Shown here: positions 42,799 through 53,810 of the stretch, in pieces
Layout of the letters: every line of letters begins with the position of its first letter
Position numbering within the stretch: position 1 is the first letter of the stretch
DNA from: Methanocella_A sp963792125
Lineage (GTDB): Archaea; Halobacteriota; Methanocellia; Methanocellales; Methanocellaceae
Direction: 5' to 3'
Assembly: GCA_963792125.1 (NCBI GenBank)
Contig: CAWBVA010000002.1
Location: 124,001-188,000 of the forward strand
Length of the DNA stretch: 64,000 bases
Translations under genes and position numbers: made by a program
The notes under the pieces: generated by a model
The model's database searches: none
What the model was told of the DNA's origin: nothing
Seen by the model: only the letters and a program-made list of their open reading frames with translations

Positions 42799-44646
42799 CT
42801 ACGAATCCTCAGCAACCGGTAGTGTAATAATAAATGTGGTTCCCTGCGAATAATCGCCGGGTATTCTGTCTTTTATTTGTATTGAGCCCCCGAACTTTTC
42901 AAGCAACCGTTTCACGATGTAAAGGCCCAGTCCTTTTCCGTGTGCCTTAGCGGTGCCACGCTGAAATCTCTGGAACAATTTCTGTTTTATCTCATCAGGA
43001 ATACCATAACCACTATCTGAAACAGATACCTCGTAGACCTTCTTGCCCCCAATTTGTGTTTCTTTAACCTGGATGTCAATCTCAACCTCGTCCTTCGAAT
43101 ATTTTATCGAATTATCAATAAGGTTGCAGAACACCTCTTTTAACAACGGTGTACCAATGACACACCGCCCCTTCTCCGACGTATACCTGATAACAACCGT
43201 CTTACCATCAGGGTGATAAGCCTCTTTGATACATTCTTGTATCAAGCTGTCAATGTCTACCTTTTCTACATGAAGCTCTTCTCCAGTAATTTTCTGGAGT
43301 TTTCTAACATTATTAATAATACCTGCACTGCTCATGACCGATGATATAGCGCTACCAATCATCTCTTTCTGATTATCGGTGAGATTGCTTGTCGCCTTGA
43401 TTATTTCCAAGTTTGCAAGCGTGGCCTGGTTCAAGTTATTAATGTCATGGCCCATAATGTCAACGTAGAGCTCTGCGCGCTGTTTTTCTTCTTCAGCCCG
43501 CTCCTTTTCTTTTTCCAGTTTGTTTCCTGCGGAAATAATCGCATCCCTATCCATTTTTATCATATTAGCCATTGACAGGATAGCGCGGGCAAGATTACCA
43601 ATCTCATCCTTACGCCGTAGCGGGAGTTCCGGTTCTATCATTTTAGGACTGACCTGTGGAATTTTAGCGGTAGCATCCGACATATTGAGTATTGGCCGGG
43701 TAATATAGTCGCCAAATTTGACGGACAATATCCCTCCAATGATGATAAGTGCGATTAGAAAAGCGATAAAATACCAGGTAAATTGTGTGATAGGTTGATA
43801 AGCGACTTCGACCGGCGTGGCAACGACAACACCCCAGCCATATTTCGCTACAGGCGCATAGGCTACGAGTCGAACATCATTCTCGAACGGAAACTCTTGC
43901 TCAACTATCCCCGACCGGCCATTTATTACATCTTGTACTGCTGGAAGCGTGGAAAAATCTGTCATGTTGCCCATATAGCTCTTATTTGTGTGGACCATGA
44001 CATGGCCGGTTTTATTAACCGCATAGATATACTGGCTATGCGACACCTGTGTCCCGACAATGAGGTTCGTGTAGTTCCCTAAATCCATAGTAGCGACAAA
44101 GGCACCAATCGTTGAATCATTAAAATCTTTAATGGGAACCCCGACATATACAGTGGTGTGACCATCAACTTCGTTTTTCATACCATCGCTGACATAGGGA
44201 CTGGACGTGTTTAGAACTTGACGGACATACTGCTTATTATCAAAATTCTTCCCAACCTCGCCAGAATAGGGATAACCAGACTTCATTGAAGTATAGGATA
44301 ACACCGTGCCCGATGCATCCGTAATAAACGCCGAATCAAATACCAGGCTCTCCACAGCAGCATAGTGGGTCGATGCGTTCAGGAACGATGAGTCCCCTTT
44401 TTCTATCGCAGAAATAACAAGGGGCCTGGCCGCGATGCTATTTAGATAGTTCACGCCTAAATCTACATAATTGGTTGTAAGAGCAGATATCGCCTTGGCC
44501 TGAGCCAAATTATCATTCCAAATATGTTGCCTGACCACATCCCGATAATAAAGTATCCCCACACTACCAATGATAAGAACAGGAATAACCATTAACAATA
44601 CTATTATAAAAATAACATTAAACCTAATAGAGGTTAGCGGGGGCAT
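42799..44646 (-). CDS. dCache-HAMP sensor histidine kinase
   Basis: An intact 615-residue membrane kinase. TM1 is FIIVLLMVIPVLIIGSVGIL. The extracellular dCache domain (about 35-285) has YVDLGVNYLNSIAARPLVIS and YVSDGMKNEVDGHTTVYVGV. TM2 (FTWYFIAFLIALIIIGGILS) leads to HAMP (RPILNMSDATAKIPQVSPK) and a coiled coil. The H-box is LYVDIMGHDINNLNQATLAN, the N-box EVFCNLIDNSIKYS, G1 VSDSGYGIPDEIKQKLF, and G2 RGTAKAHGKGLGLYIVKRLL. It senses an external small molecule and phosphorylates the regulator encoded next. Confidence 0.92.
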   Translation of the reverse strand: MPPLTSIRFNVIFIIVLLMVIPVLIIGSVGILYYRDVVRQHIWNDNLAQAKAISALTTNYVDLGVNYLNSIAARPLVISAIEKGDSSFLNASTHYAAVESLVFDSAFITDASGTVLSYTSMKSGYPYSGEVGKNFDNKQYVRQVLNTSSPYVSDGMKNEVDGHTTVYVGVPIKDFNDSTIGAFVATMDLGNYTNLIVGTQVSHSQYIYAVNKTGHVMVHTNKSYMGNMTDFSTLPAVQDVINGRSGIVEQEFPFENDVRLVAYAPVAKYGWGVVVATPVEVAYQPITQFTWYFIAFLIALIIIGGILSVKFGDYITRPILNMSDATAKIPQVSPKMIEPELPLRRKDEIGNLARAILSMANMIKMDRDAIISAGNKLEKEKERAEEEKQRAELYVDIMGHDINNLNQATLANLEIIKATSNLTDNQKEMIGSAISSVMSSAGIINNVRKLQKITGEELHVEKVDIDSLIQECIKEAYHPDGKTVVIRYTSEKGRCVIGTPLLKEVFCNLIDNSIKYSKDEVEIDIQVKETQIGGKKVYEVSVSDSGYGIPDEIKQKLFQRFQRGTAKAHGKGLGLYIVKRLLEKFGGSIQIKDRIPGDYSQGTTFIITLPVAEDS

Positions 44647-44752
44647 GATTTAACATTAGTAATAAAACTTGTTAGCATAAATAAATGCTCCCTAATAAGG
44701 TTTTTATAATAATAACCAATCTAATATGCCCTATCCTACAAGGGAGGTGTTC

Positions 44753-44808
44753 ATGAACATCCTGGCTAAGATGGAAATATGTATGAATGCCTTGGAAAAT
44801 AGGCAACC
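44753..44808 (+). pseudogene. Inverted fragment of the 75-aa protein gene
   Basis: ATGAACATCCTGGCTAAGAT encodes MNILAKMEICMNALEN, very like MNILVEMEMRLQRLEN at the end of the minus-strand gene 44836-45063. The copies face each other across about 30 bases. Only 18 or so codons are shared. Confidence 0.55.
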
Positions 44809-44835
44809 CCGAATCGCAAAAGGTTCATTTACTGT

Positions 44836-45063
44836 TCACTCTCTTTCAGCTCCGTTTTCCAGCCTCTGCAACCGCATTTCCATCTCGACCAGGATGTTCA
44901 TCAGCATGGCCTCCGTGTGGTCGTGGTGCATGACCAACGTCTCCTCACGCATCCCGGCCACCTCAAAGACCAACCAATCGAAGACATCCTGTTGCTTCTT
45001 GTCGAGGCCATTGCGGAAGCCCTCGAACTTTTTGTGGACCATGTAAAGGTGCATGGATGGCAT
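44836..45063 (-). CDS. Hypothetical helical protein (75 aa)
   Basis: Intact. MPSMHLYMVHKKFEGFRNGL, DKKQQDVFDWLVFEVAGMRE, and the end MLMNILVEMEMRLQRLENGA are all helical. The His-rich middle (VMHHDHTEAM) could bind metal. Not recognised. It lies between two divergent histidine kinase genes, and a small inverted copy of its 3' end lies just beyond its stop. Confidence 0.5.
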   Translation of the reverse strand: MPSMHLYMVHKKFEGFRNGLDKKQQDVFDWLVFEVAGMREETLVMHHDHTEAMLMNILVEMEMRLQRLENGAERE

Positions 45064-45160
45064 AATGTTAAGGAGGGGATTTAACGTTATAATGCCGAGC
45101 TAAATGTTGGTTTTGAAAGTATATCCTTTTAATCTTTTTTCATCATTAGAAAATATTTAT

Positions 45161-45229
45161 AATAAACTGCTGAAATTCTATTTTCGATATAAATATCAAT
45201 AATAAACGATTACTATTCAGCAGTTTATT
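45161..45229. promoter_or_regulatory. 14-bp inverted repeat before the multi-PAS kinase
   Basis: AATAAACTGCTGAA (45161-45174) and TTCAGCAGTTTATT (45216-45229) are exact complements separated by 41 bases, ending 19 bases before the kinase start. TATA-like TTATAATAAAC overlaps the left arm. It could be a paired operator or a leader stem. Confidence 0.6.
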
Positions 45230-45247
45230 TTTTCATCGAGGCGACGC

Positions 45248-48052
45248 ATGGATGCGAAACCGGGGCCCAAGAAAAAGTCTGGCAATACTCGACGTAGCAT
45301 AGATGCCAGAGAAAAGGACCAGCTTATCATCGAGCTTAAAACCCGTATCGCTGTTTTGGAACAAGAGCTCCGGTTAAAGCAGGAGGATGCCAGTACTGAA
45401 GGCCTTGACGAGCGCAAGCGAGCCGAGGAGGCGTTACGGGAGAGTGAGGCGAAGTTCCGGGCCTTATTCGAGGGCGCCGGCGTGGCCATCTTAGTCGCGG
45501 ACGTGGCGACCGGGCGTATCATCGATTGCAACGGGAAGGCCGAAGAGCTGATCGGCAGGCCCCGGGATGAGATCATCGGGCTGCACCAGACGCAGGTGCA
45601 CCCTGAGGATCGGGCGGAAGTGCAGAGGGAGCAATTCGCGCGTCACGCGAGGGGGATCGTTATCAACAACGATGAAGCCCTGGTACAGCACCGGGATGGC
45701 CGGCTCATCCCCGTAATTATCAATGCCGCACCGTTGGAGGTCAACGGCCGGGAAATATTGATCGGGTTCTTCCTCGACATCACCGAGCGCAAGCGAGCCG
45801 AGGAGGCGCTGCGGGAGAGCGAGCATCGTTTCCGTGGGGTTTTCGAGCAGGCGCCGCTGGGCGTTGCCCTGGTCGACTCGGTCACGGGCCGTTTCCTCCA
45901 GGTCAACCAGAAGTACTGTGATATCGTCGGGCTTACCCCGGTAGAGATGCTGGCAACTGATTTCCAGAGCATAACGCACCGTGACGACCTGCAGGAAAGC
46001 CTTGATAACATAGACAGAATGCTGCGCGGCGGGATCACGTCTTACAACCTGGAAAAACGGTATATCCACGCAAACGGCTCGATAGTCTGGGTCAACCTGA
46101 CCGTCGTGCCATTGTGGGAGGCCGATTCGACATACAAGTCCCATATCGCCATGGTTGAAGATATCACCGAGCGGAAGCGGGCCGAGGAGGCGCTGCGAGA
46201 TAGCGAGGAGCGGTACCGTGGGCTGTTCGAGTCCAGTGTGGACGGAATCATCATTACGGATTTGGCCGGCAACATCTTGAAGGTAAACCCGGCCTTGCTG
46301 AAGATGCTGGGATATTCCATGGAAGAGCTACGGCGTTTGAGCTATCAGCAGTTGACGCCGGCCCGGTGGCACGAAAGCGAAGCGCGTATTGTCCGGGAGC
46401 AAATCTTTGAGCGTGGTTACTCGGACGAGTATGAGAAGGAGTACATCCGAAAGGATGGCAGCATATTCCCCATTAGCATAAGGGTGTGGCTTTCCAAAGA
46501 CAAGCAAGGACAGTCCGAGGGCATGTGGGGAATTGTCCGCGATATCACCGAGCGCAAGCGGGCTGAGGAAGCCCTGCGGGAGAGCGAGCAGAAGTTCAGG
46601 CAGCTGGCGGAGAACATCGAAGAGGTCTTCTTCATCTTCACGCCAGACTGGAAGCAAGCGATCTATGTGAGCCCGGCTTATGAGCATATCTGGGGTCGCT
46701 CGCTGAAGGAAGTATACCGCAGTTCGATGTCCTGGCTTGAAGGAGTACATCCTGATGACAGGGGGCCGCTAGTCGCTGTGGTTAATAAGCACATTGGCGG
46801 GGACAGATCGGGAATGGATTCCGCAGAGTACCGAGTATTAAGACCAGATGGTACAGTTAGGTGGATGTTCTCGCGCACATATCCAGTCATAGACAAGCAG
46901 GGGAAGGTCTCCGCGATTGCCGGGATCGCTGAGGATATCACCGAGCGCAAGCGGGCCGAGATCATGCTTAAGGGATGCTCTCTTAGAGGCAAGTCGTTTT
47001 CGACAGGCAACGGAAAATGTATCCTCCTACATCTACATGAAAGATCTTCAGTCCCATTACATCTATGCGAATAAGCCGACACTGGAGCTGTTCGGTTGTT
47101 CCGCTGATGAACTGGTAGGAAGCGACGATGCTCGCTTTTTCCCGCCAGAAACAGTGAAGCGACTGCGGGAGGTGGATCTGCGCGTATTTGCGGGGGAACA
47201 GACGTACGAAGAGATCGACGTTGCCGATACCGGGTCCGGGCGACGGGTTTACCTAAAATCAAGACACCGATCTACGATGACCTCGAGGGTAAGACCATCT
47301 GTGGTCTCCTGGGCATTTCGACAGACATCACTGAGCGCAAGCGGGCAGAGGAGGCGCTGAAGGAGTCAAAACTGCAGGCTAAGCTGTACCTCGACCTGAT
47401 GGGCCATGATATCCGCAACATGAACCAGATTGGCATGGGGTTCCTGGAACTGGCGCTGGGCTCGCCGGATATCAAGAAAGAGGATAAGGAGCTATTGTTG
47501 AAGTCACTGGGCTCGCTCGAGAACAGCTCCAGACTCATCGACAACGTCAGGAAGCTGCAGAAAGCCCGGTCTGGCGAATTGAAGTACCATCCGGTCGATG
47601 CCTGTCAGACGTTCATGCGAGTGCTGGCTCACTATTCGAACATGCCCGGCGTCAATGCCTCATTCAACCTCGATCTCCCTCCTTCCTGCCCTGTCAGGGC
47701 GAACGATCTTTTATATGAGGTCTTCGAGAACATAGTCGGTAATGCTATCAAGCATGGAGCGGCGGAGCCGGTCATCGACGTACGGTATGATATGGTCGAT
47801 TTAAACGGTGGTAAATATAATAAGTTCACCGTCGAGGACAACGGCCCGGGCATCCCCGACTCAATGAAGGAAAGAATTTTTAACCGGATGCAGCAGGGTG
47901 ACACGAAGGCAAAGGGCATTGGACTCGGGCTATACCTCGTCAAATCGCTTGTAGAAAGCTATCACGGCCATGTATGGGTCGAGGACCGGATTGCGGGTGA
48001 CCATACGAAGGGCGCCAGGTTCGTGGTCATGCTGCCTGCTGTCGAAAGCTAA
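45248..48052 (+). pseudogene. Multi-PAS sensor histidine kinase, two frameshifts
   Basis: A cytoplasmic kinase of about 930 residues once corrected. Five PAS domains follow an N-terminal coil: FRALFEGAGVAILVADVATG, FRGVFEQAPLGVALVDSVTG, YRGLFESSVDGIIITDLAGN, FRQLAENIEEVFFIFTPDWK, and (next frame) ATENVSSYIYMKDLQSHYIY. Each ends with ITERKRAEEAL. The kinase core has LYLDLMGHDIRNMNQIGMGF (H-box), EVFENIVGNAIKHG (N-box), VEDNGPGIPDSMKERIF and GIGLGLYLVKSL. Frame breaks lie near 46978 and 47270. No membrane helix. It is a paralogue of 40167-41991. Confidence 0.85.
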
Positions 48053-48111
48053 TTTTTTATCGAGCGATTAATGTAAGAAAAAGTCCGGATTTCGGGAGTT
48101 AGCATATATCC

Positions 48112-48347
48112 CTATATTTTGATGGGGTGTATAATGTTAGAGCCTCTATTTTTGCAGTCTTTTCTCTGACAGGCTTGAAAATCGACGAGCGTCTGCCTGG
48201 TCAACTTAGAGTATATTTGGTTTTGGCGTAACTTACCAGTTTTCGTACCACCACCTGGCGCGTTGACCAGAATGGCCGGCGTCAAAAGAGCCTAGGCCGT
48301 GCTGTCATGCAGCACAAGGGGCGAGATGGAGACGCAGAGCAATGGGG
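48112..48347. repeat. Right copy of the 240-bp inverted repeat
   Basis: This is the partner of 42026-42270, in opposite orientation. Its segment TTTTGGCGTAACTTACCAGT (48221-48240) also resembles the complement of 63961-63985, read inward from each side. It lies right after a histidine kinase gene and before the AT-rich nuclease and restriction region. Confidence 0.8.
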
Positions 48348-48424
48348 AGCTAAGCTGCAGGATAAACTAAGCGATTGAGCTGTCACTCGTTATAAAAGAA
48401 TCTTAGATGAATATTGGTTTAGTA

Positions 48425-49491
48425 TTAATCTTCTTTGTCAGGTTGGTTTTCGTCGTTTTGGTCTTTTTGTTCTCCATCTTTTATCTCTGGTGCTATAACA
48501 TACGAGAGTGGCTTTGGTAATTTAGTAGTAGAATATTCTCTTAAAATCTTGTAACTTTTTTTCTCGGGGTCATATACTATTACCCCATCCTCAACCATTT
48601 TTGCCAAAGACTCTTTTTTGGCAACCCAAGTACCTCTATTAGTCCTTTTAACTTCTTTAATTTCTTTAATCGCTTTATCCATATCTTTTATCGCAAATCG
48701 CTTCTGTGCCCAATGTGCAAATTCCTCGGTGTTGTATGCAAAGAATGATATTCCGGTTTTATCCCTCATCTCTTTTATTAGTTCGGGATACGGGCCAATA
48801 AGTTCTCTAGAAATCTTTTGAAACCAATCGCCATCGCGAGATATTAAGATAATTGGCCTTCCGGGAGTTGCTTTTGCTTTTTCAATTATTTGATACCATA
48901 CTACTAAATCAGCATATCTTCCCGCATCGTCTCTTTTTTCCTTAGCATCTTTAACGACAGGAGGCCTTAGTTCCGCAAAATTAGTTTGCCATCCTTATAT
49001 GCTTCCTCCAAATCCTTAGAACTAAGCGGTTTCCCAACTTTTCCATCTAGCAAATCGTCAATAATCTTCCTATTATCATCTTTAACAATCCATTTCTTAT
49101 GCTCATCTTCAATATGTTCAAAATGCTTTTTCAGTTCATCAAATTTAATATCAATATCCTTTATGCTTAAGGGGTGCTTACCATATTTTTCCATGTTTTT
49201 TCTGGTACGACTAAGAGCATCGTTAATTGCACTATAAATCTCACCGTAAGCTCCTAATTGTGCATTAGCTACCTCTAACCGATTAGACTGATACTCCATT
49301 GCTGCTTGGTGAGGAACCCATAATCTATCAGATATTTTTGTTAAAACCGCTATCATTTTCTCGCGGGTATCTTCCAGAATACCGATATAAATCAATGATA
49401 GCATTAGCATCAAGCACGAATAAGCCCTTATCCCACATCTCATCAAATTCTTCCTTACTTGGTAAGTAATACTCTGGGAAAGACTTTCTCA
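48425..49491 (-). pseudogene. PIN-like nuclease domain protein (DUF4935 type), two frameshifts
   Basis: From ATG 49491 the protein reads MRKSFPEYYLPSKEEFDEMW and GLFVLDANAIIDLYRYS (first catalytic Asp). It continues after a break near 49385 with REKMIAVLTKISDRLWVPHQ, AAMEYQSNRLEVANAQLGAY. After another break near 48975 it reads KRDDAGRYADLVVWYQIIEK and GRPIILISRDGDWFQ (last Asp cluster). This is the PIN_8/DUF4935 pattern. The C-terminus is charged (KDGEQKDQNDENQPDKED). About 355 residues corrected. These proteins are common in defence islands and probably cut RNA. Confidence 0.75.
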
Positions 49492-49658
49492 TGTTACGCC
49501 CTCAATGCAACCCATTATACTATTAGAATTTTGATTAATAGTAAATAAATGTACTTGTTTGGCGTTTTTACGTATTAGCATAATTATTAAAGCGTTTAGT
49601 CCTTAATATAATGCTATTAATCCTATCAACAGGTATTATAATTCCAGATAATTGAAAA

Positions 49659-52506
49659 TTGGTGGGTGAGGGCAATGGACTTGCCAGAGTTCCGACAAGA
49701 ATCCAGAAGATTGACGTTCTTTTAAAAGAGCAGGGCTGGAACGTGGCAGACCGCTCGAAAGTCATTATTGAGGTTGATACCAAACAATCAGATTTTATCG
49801 CTCATAATTATAAGACTGTCAAGGAGACGTTGAAGAACGACTTAGACAGCAAATATGCAGATTACCTGTTACTCGATAACGCAAGAGCACCCTTAGCAAT
49901 CATAGAGGCGAAGCGTACATCGAAAGACCCACGATTAGGGCAAAAACAAGCAGAGGAATACGCCGATGACATCAAGAAACAAACCGGCAAAGATGTTTTC
50001 ATATTTCTCTCTAATGGTTATCAGATTTATTATTGGGACCGGGAACGGTATAGTCCCCGATTAGTCAAAGGATTCTTCACCGTAATGACCTTGAACGACT
50101 TCGTTTCCAGAAGTCAAACCATGGTAAATCGGGCAGGTAGAGATAGACACAAGCATCGTTGACCGTCCCAAGAGCATCGAATGTGCCAAGCGGGTTATCG
50201 AACACATTCACAAGGGTAACAGAAAAGCCTTGATAGTGATGGCTACAGGTACGGGCAAGACTCGTGTAGCGATGTCAATCGTAGATGCGCTGATGCGAGA
50301 GGGGCTGGCTGAAAAGGTTCTATTCCTTGCTGACCGTCGTGCTCTTCGTGACCAAGCTTATGATGAAGGCTACAAACGATTCTTCCCGGAAGAGGCCAAA
50401 GAGAAAATAACAATGGGTGACTTCGACAAAAGTAAGCGACTCTACGCCTCCACTATCCAGACCTTTATGGAAATCTACGATGAGAAAGAGGATGGAGAAT
50501 TCAAGATTTCACCAGCAGAGTTCGACGTGGTCATATCCGACGAAGCTCACCGCTCCATCTACAACAAGTGGAAAGACGTTTTCACATACTTGGACGCCAT
50601 CCAGATAGGATTGACAGCAACGCCTGCAGAGTTCGTCGAGCGGGACACATTCCGATTCTTCCAAGTGCGAGAGGGAATACCTACAGCCATGTATTCCTAT
50701 GAAGAGGCCGTAAGTGATGGTATCCTATGTGACTTCCGGCAGAGCATCATGGGCGCTCAAACGCACTTCCAGATTAAAGGTATTAACTCTGAAGACCTCA
50801 CCGAGATGGTCAGGCAAGAGTTGATGGAGAAAGGTGTGAACCCCGACGATTTCAACTTCGAAGGCTCTGCACTTGAGAAGAAGATTGCGGTAAAGGGAAC
50901 ATCGGAGGCAATCGTCAGAGAGTTCATGGACCAGTGCCAGGTAGACCAGTCAGGCACATTACCTGCAAAATCGATAATATTCGCTATTAGCAAAGAACCA
51001 TGCAAGGCGCTATACAGGACGCCTTCGACCTGCTCTACCCCGAATATAAGGGCAATCTGGCACGTGTAATCGTATCAGATGACCAGCGGGCCGACGAACT
51101 CATCAAAGCTTTCAAGAACGAGTCCTATCCACGTGTAGCTATCTCTGTGGACATGCTGGACACAGGCATTGACGTGCCGGAGGTCTGCAACCTTGTCTTT
51201 GCCAAGCCAGTTTTCTCCAAAATAAAGTTCTGGCAGATGTTAGGCCGGGGCACACGATGCGATTCCGCATGTAAACACAAGGAGTGGCTTCCCAACGGTC
51301 AGAAGGAGTACTTTAAAGTCTTCGACTTCTGGAAGAACTTCGAGTACTGGAAGATGAACCCGGAAGGCGTCAAGAATGAGCCAGTAGATGCCATCACCAC
51401 TCGTATTTTCCTGACAAGAATCAACCAGCTTGTCCATGCCCGGAAACAAGGCGACCAAGAGTTAGCCGAAAAGGTAAGAGAAAAAATATTTGACGATATC
51501 AAATCACTGCCAAAGGACAACGTCAATATTCGAGAGCGGGAACAGGACATCGAACGGGCGCTGTCACCTGTACTATGGAATAACGTGGCGGTAAACCCTA
51601 TCGAGCATCTGGTTAAAAACATCATGCCGCTGATGCGCTATAAGCAGGACGTTAATCTCAATGAAGCTTCGTTCACATTGAAGTGTGAAAAGCTGGCCCT
51701 AGCCATCCTGAAGCATGACGATAAGCAGGTAGAGCACCTCAAAGAAGAGATTGGCAAGATGGCTTACTGCCTACCTGCTACTATCAATGAGGTCCGGCTA
51801 AAAGAAAGATAGAGATTGAAAGTGTCCAGCTTCAGCCGTTTTGGGACCATGTCAGCTACGATGACAGTCAGCGACTAATCAAAGACCTTGGCCCTCTGAT
51901 GCAGTACATGCAGAAAGAGCCGCCTGAAATCATTGTCATTGACATGGGTGATGAGATAGAGCAGCGCACACCTTATGGGACTTCGTAGGTGTTAGAGAAC
52001 AAAGGTACGAAGTGAAGTATAGGGAGATTGTAGAACCACGGATTAAAGAGCTGGCAGATAAAGACCAAGCCATCCAGAAGATAAAAGCAGGACAGGAACC
52101 TACCGATGCAGATTTACACAAACTGGAAGCTACCGTATTCCAATCTGGAACTGATGGTGGCGAGATAGTAGATGCATCAGATAAGAAAGGCTTATTGGTC
52201 AAATTTATCAAGCATGTTCTCGGCATCTCCGTCCAAGCTGATGCGGAAAATCGTATACGTGACAGCTTCCATACCTACATGATTGAAAATAATAAGCACT
52301 ATAACGCCGACCAACTTAATTTCATCCGTACAATCCAGACAGTTTTTATGAAGAAGAAGCACTTAGAGATTGCAGACCTTTGGGAAGCACCATTTACCAA
52401 CTTTGGGGTCAATGCACCAGTGCCTATGTTCGATGAGAACGACCTTAATGCATTCATAGGGATATGCAACGGCTTGAGAACGGAACTATTCAAGGCGGAG
52501 GCATAA
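49659..52506 (+). pseudogene. hsdR: Type I restriction enzyme R subunit (HsdR), several frameshifts
   Basis: The N-terminal nuclease domain has YADYLLLDNARAPLAIIEAK (PD-ExK with EAK). The helicase has Walker A VMATGTGKTRVAMSIVDAL, VLFLADRRALRDQAYDEGYK, the DEAH box VVISDEAHRSIYNKW, LTATPAEF, and motif VI region KFWQMLGRGTRCD. The C-terminal EcoEI-type domain ends DLWEAPFTNFGVNAPVPMFD. Frame breaks lie near 50130, 51000, 51800 and 51985. Corrected length is about 940 residues. It translocates and cuts unmodified DNA together with HsdM and HsdS encoded next. Confidence 0.88.
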
Positions 52507-52509
52507 GAA

Positions 52510-53810
52510 TTGTAGAAATACAATATACCCAAAAGGATGGAGCAATAGAAAAAATTAGTGAAGACTTGGTACTGTAGTAACAGGAATACCCGACCATAGA
52601 ACACCAATATATGCAAATTATGGCGATATTATCCATTCCCCAAGCCATTGATTTAAATATGGAATTGATTATACAATACGAAATATGTTAGAAATGAAGA
52701 ATTAACGAAGTATCTGAAAAAGATGTAAGTCCCGAAGTTGGCGATGTCTTAATAACATAGTATTGGGACAATAGGTAAAACAGGATTAATACGCTGTGAG
52801 GGTGCATACAAATTAGTTGCATACATAATATCGCAATTGATTAAACCGATAGCAATAGATGAGTCCAGAATATTTATATTACTTATGTATAATTCCCAAC
52901 TTATTAAGAATCAAGATGAGATCAAAACTCAAAGTATCTACACTACCGGTACCTTGTTTAAAAAGTAAATTTGAAAATTAATCGTTCTTGTTCCCACCTA
53001 TCAAATACCCAAAGTAAAATCGTAGCTATTTTTAAGAAACTTGAGGTAATACAATTAGACAACTACGGTAACAGTCAATAAAATGATAAACCAAGTATTA
53101 TCCAGAGTATATTTTTAAAGAAATGTTTGGAGACCCATAAAAAATTAACAATGGATGGAATTATGTAAAAATAAGATAAATAATTAGATGAAGGACAGTA
53201 TTGAAATTACAAGAAGGGTAATCATGGAGAAATCATCCTAAAGATTCGGATTTCCATGACATAGGGAATGACCTTATAATATGCGAATTGTTTTAATAAC
53301 GGTAAAATAAATCTATCGCAAATTTAAAATTATACGATGAATAAGTGGTTAAATGATTCTTAAAAATATAAATTGAAAACCTGATGATGTTTTATTAATC
53401 GTAAGGATGGACCAACTTAGTTGGAGAAACTGGAATATTAGAAAACGAAACATGATTTGGTAATTTTGTCTTCACAGTTAATTACGTATAAAACTAAATG
53501 AAGGTATAATGTTATTAGCCAGAATATGTATTGGCATACTATTCAGATTTCCATGTTATTAAACAAAAGTTAGAAGTTATTACCATGTGTCACAAAGGCT
53601 ACAAGGCAAGCATATACATTAATATCAACACAGTTACAAAATTTATACATATTCCATTTACCACCCAATAGTATTACAAAATAAATTTGTTGCAAAGATA
53701 ATGGGCGTTGAAGCAAATAAAAATTTATCAGATAAATGTATGCAGATCCGATATTAGATTAGTCTTAATAATCTGTTAATATCTAAAAGCCTTTACAGGA
53801 GAACTGGTAG
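52510..53810 (+). pseudogene. hsdS: Type I specificity subunit (HsdS), heavily disrupted
   Basis: No frame stays open for more than about 50 codons, yet joined fragments read as HsdS. First half: YPKGW, SPEVGDVLIT-SIGTIGKTGL, IRCEGAYKLVAYIISQL and SQLIKNQDEIKTQSIYTTGT. Second half: FKEMFGDP, then a PEYVLAYYFRF-like segment and STQLQKFI plus LQNKFVAKIMGVEA. Two target-recognition domains with conserved coils are thus implied. The indels are far denser than in hsdR. It lies where the specificity gene of an R-S-M operon would be. Confidence 0.65.
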
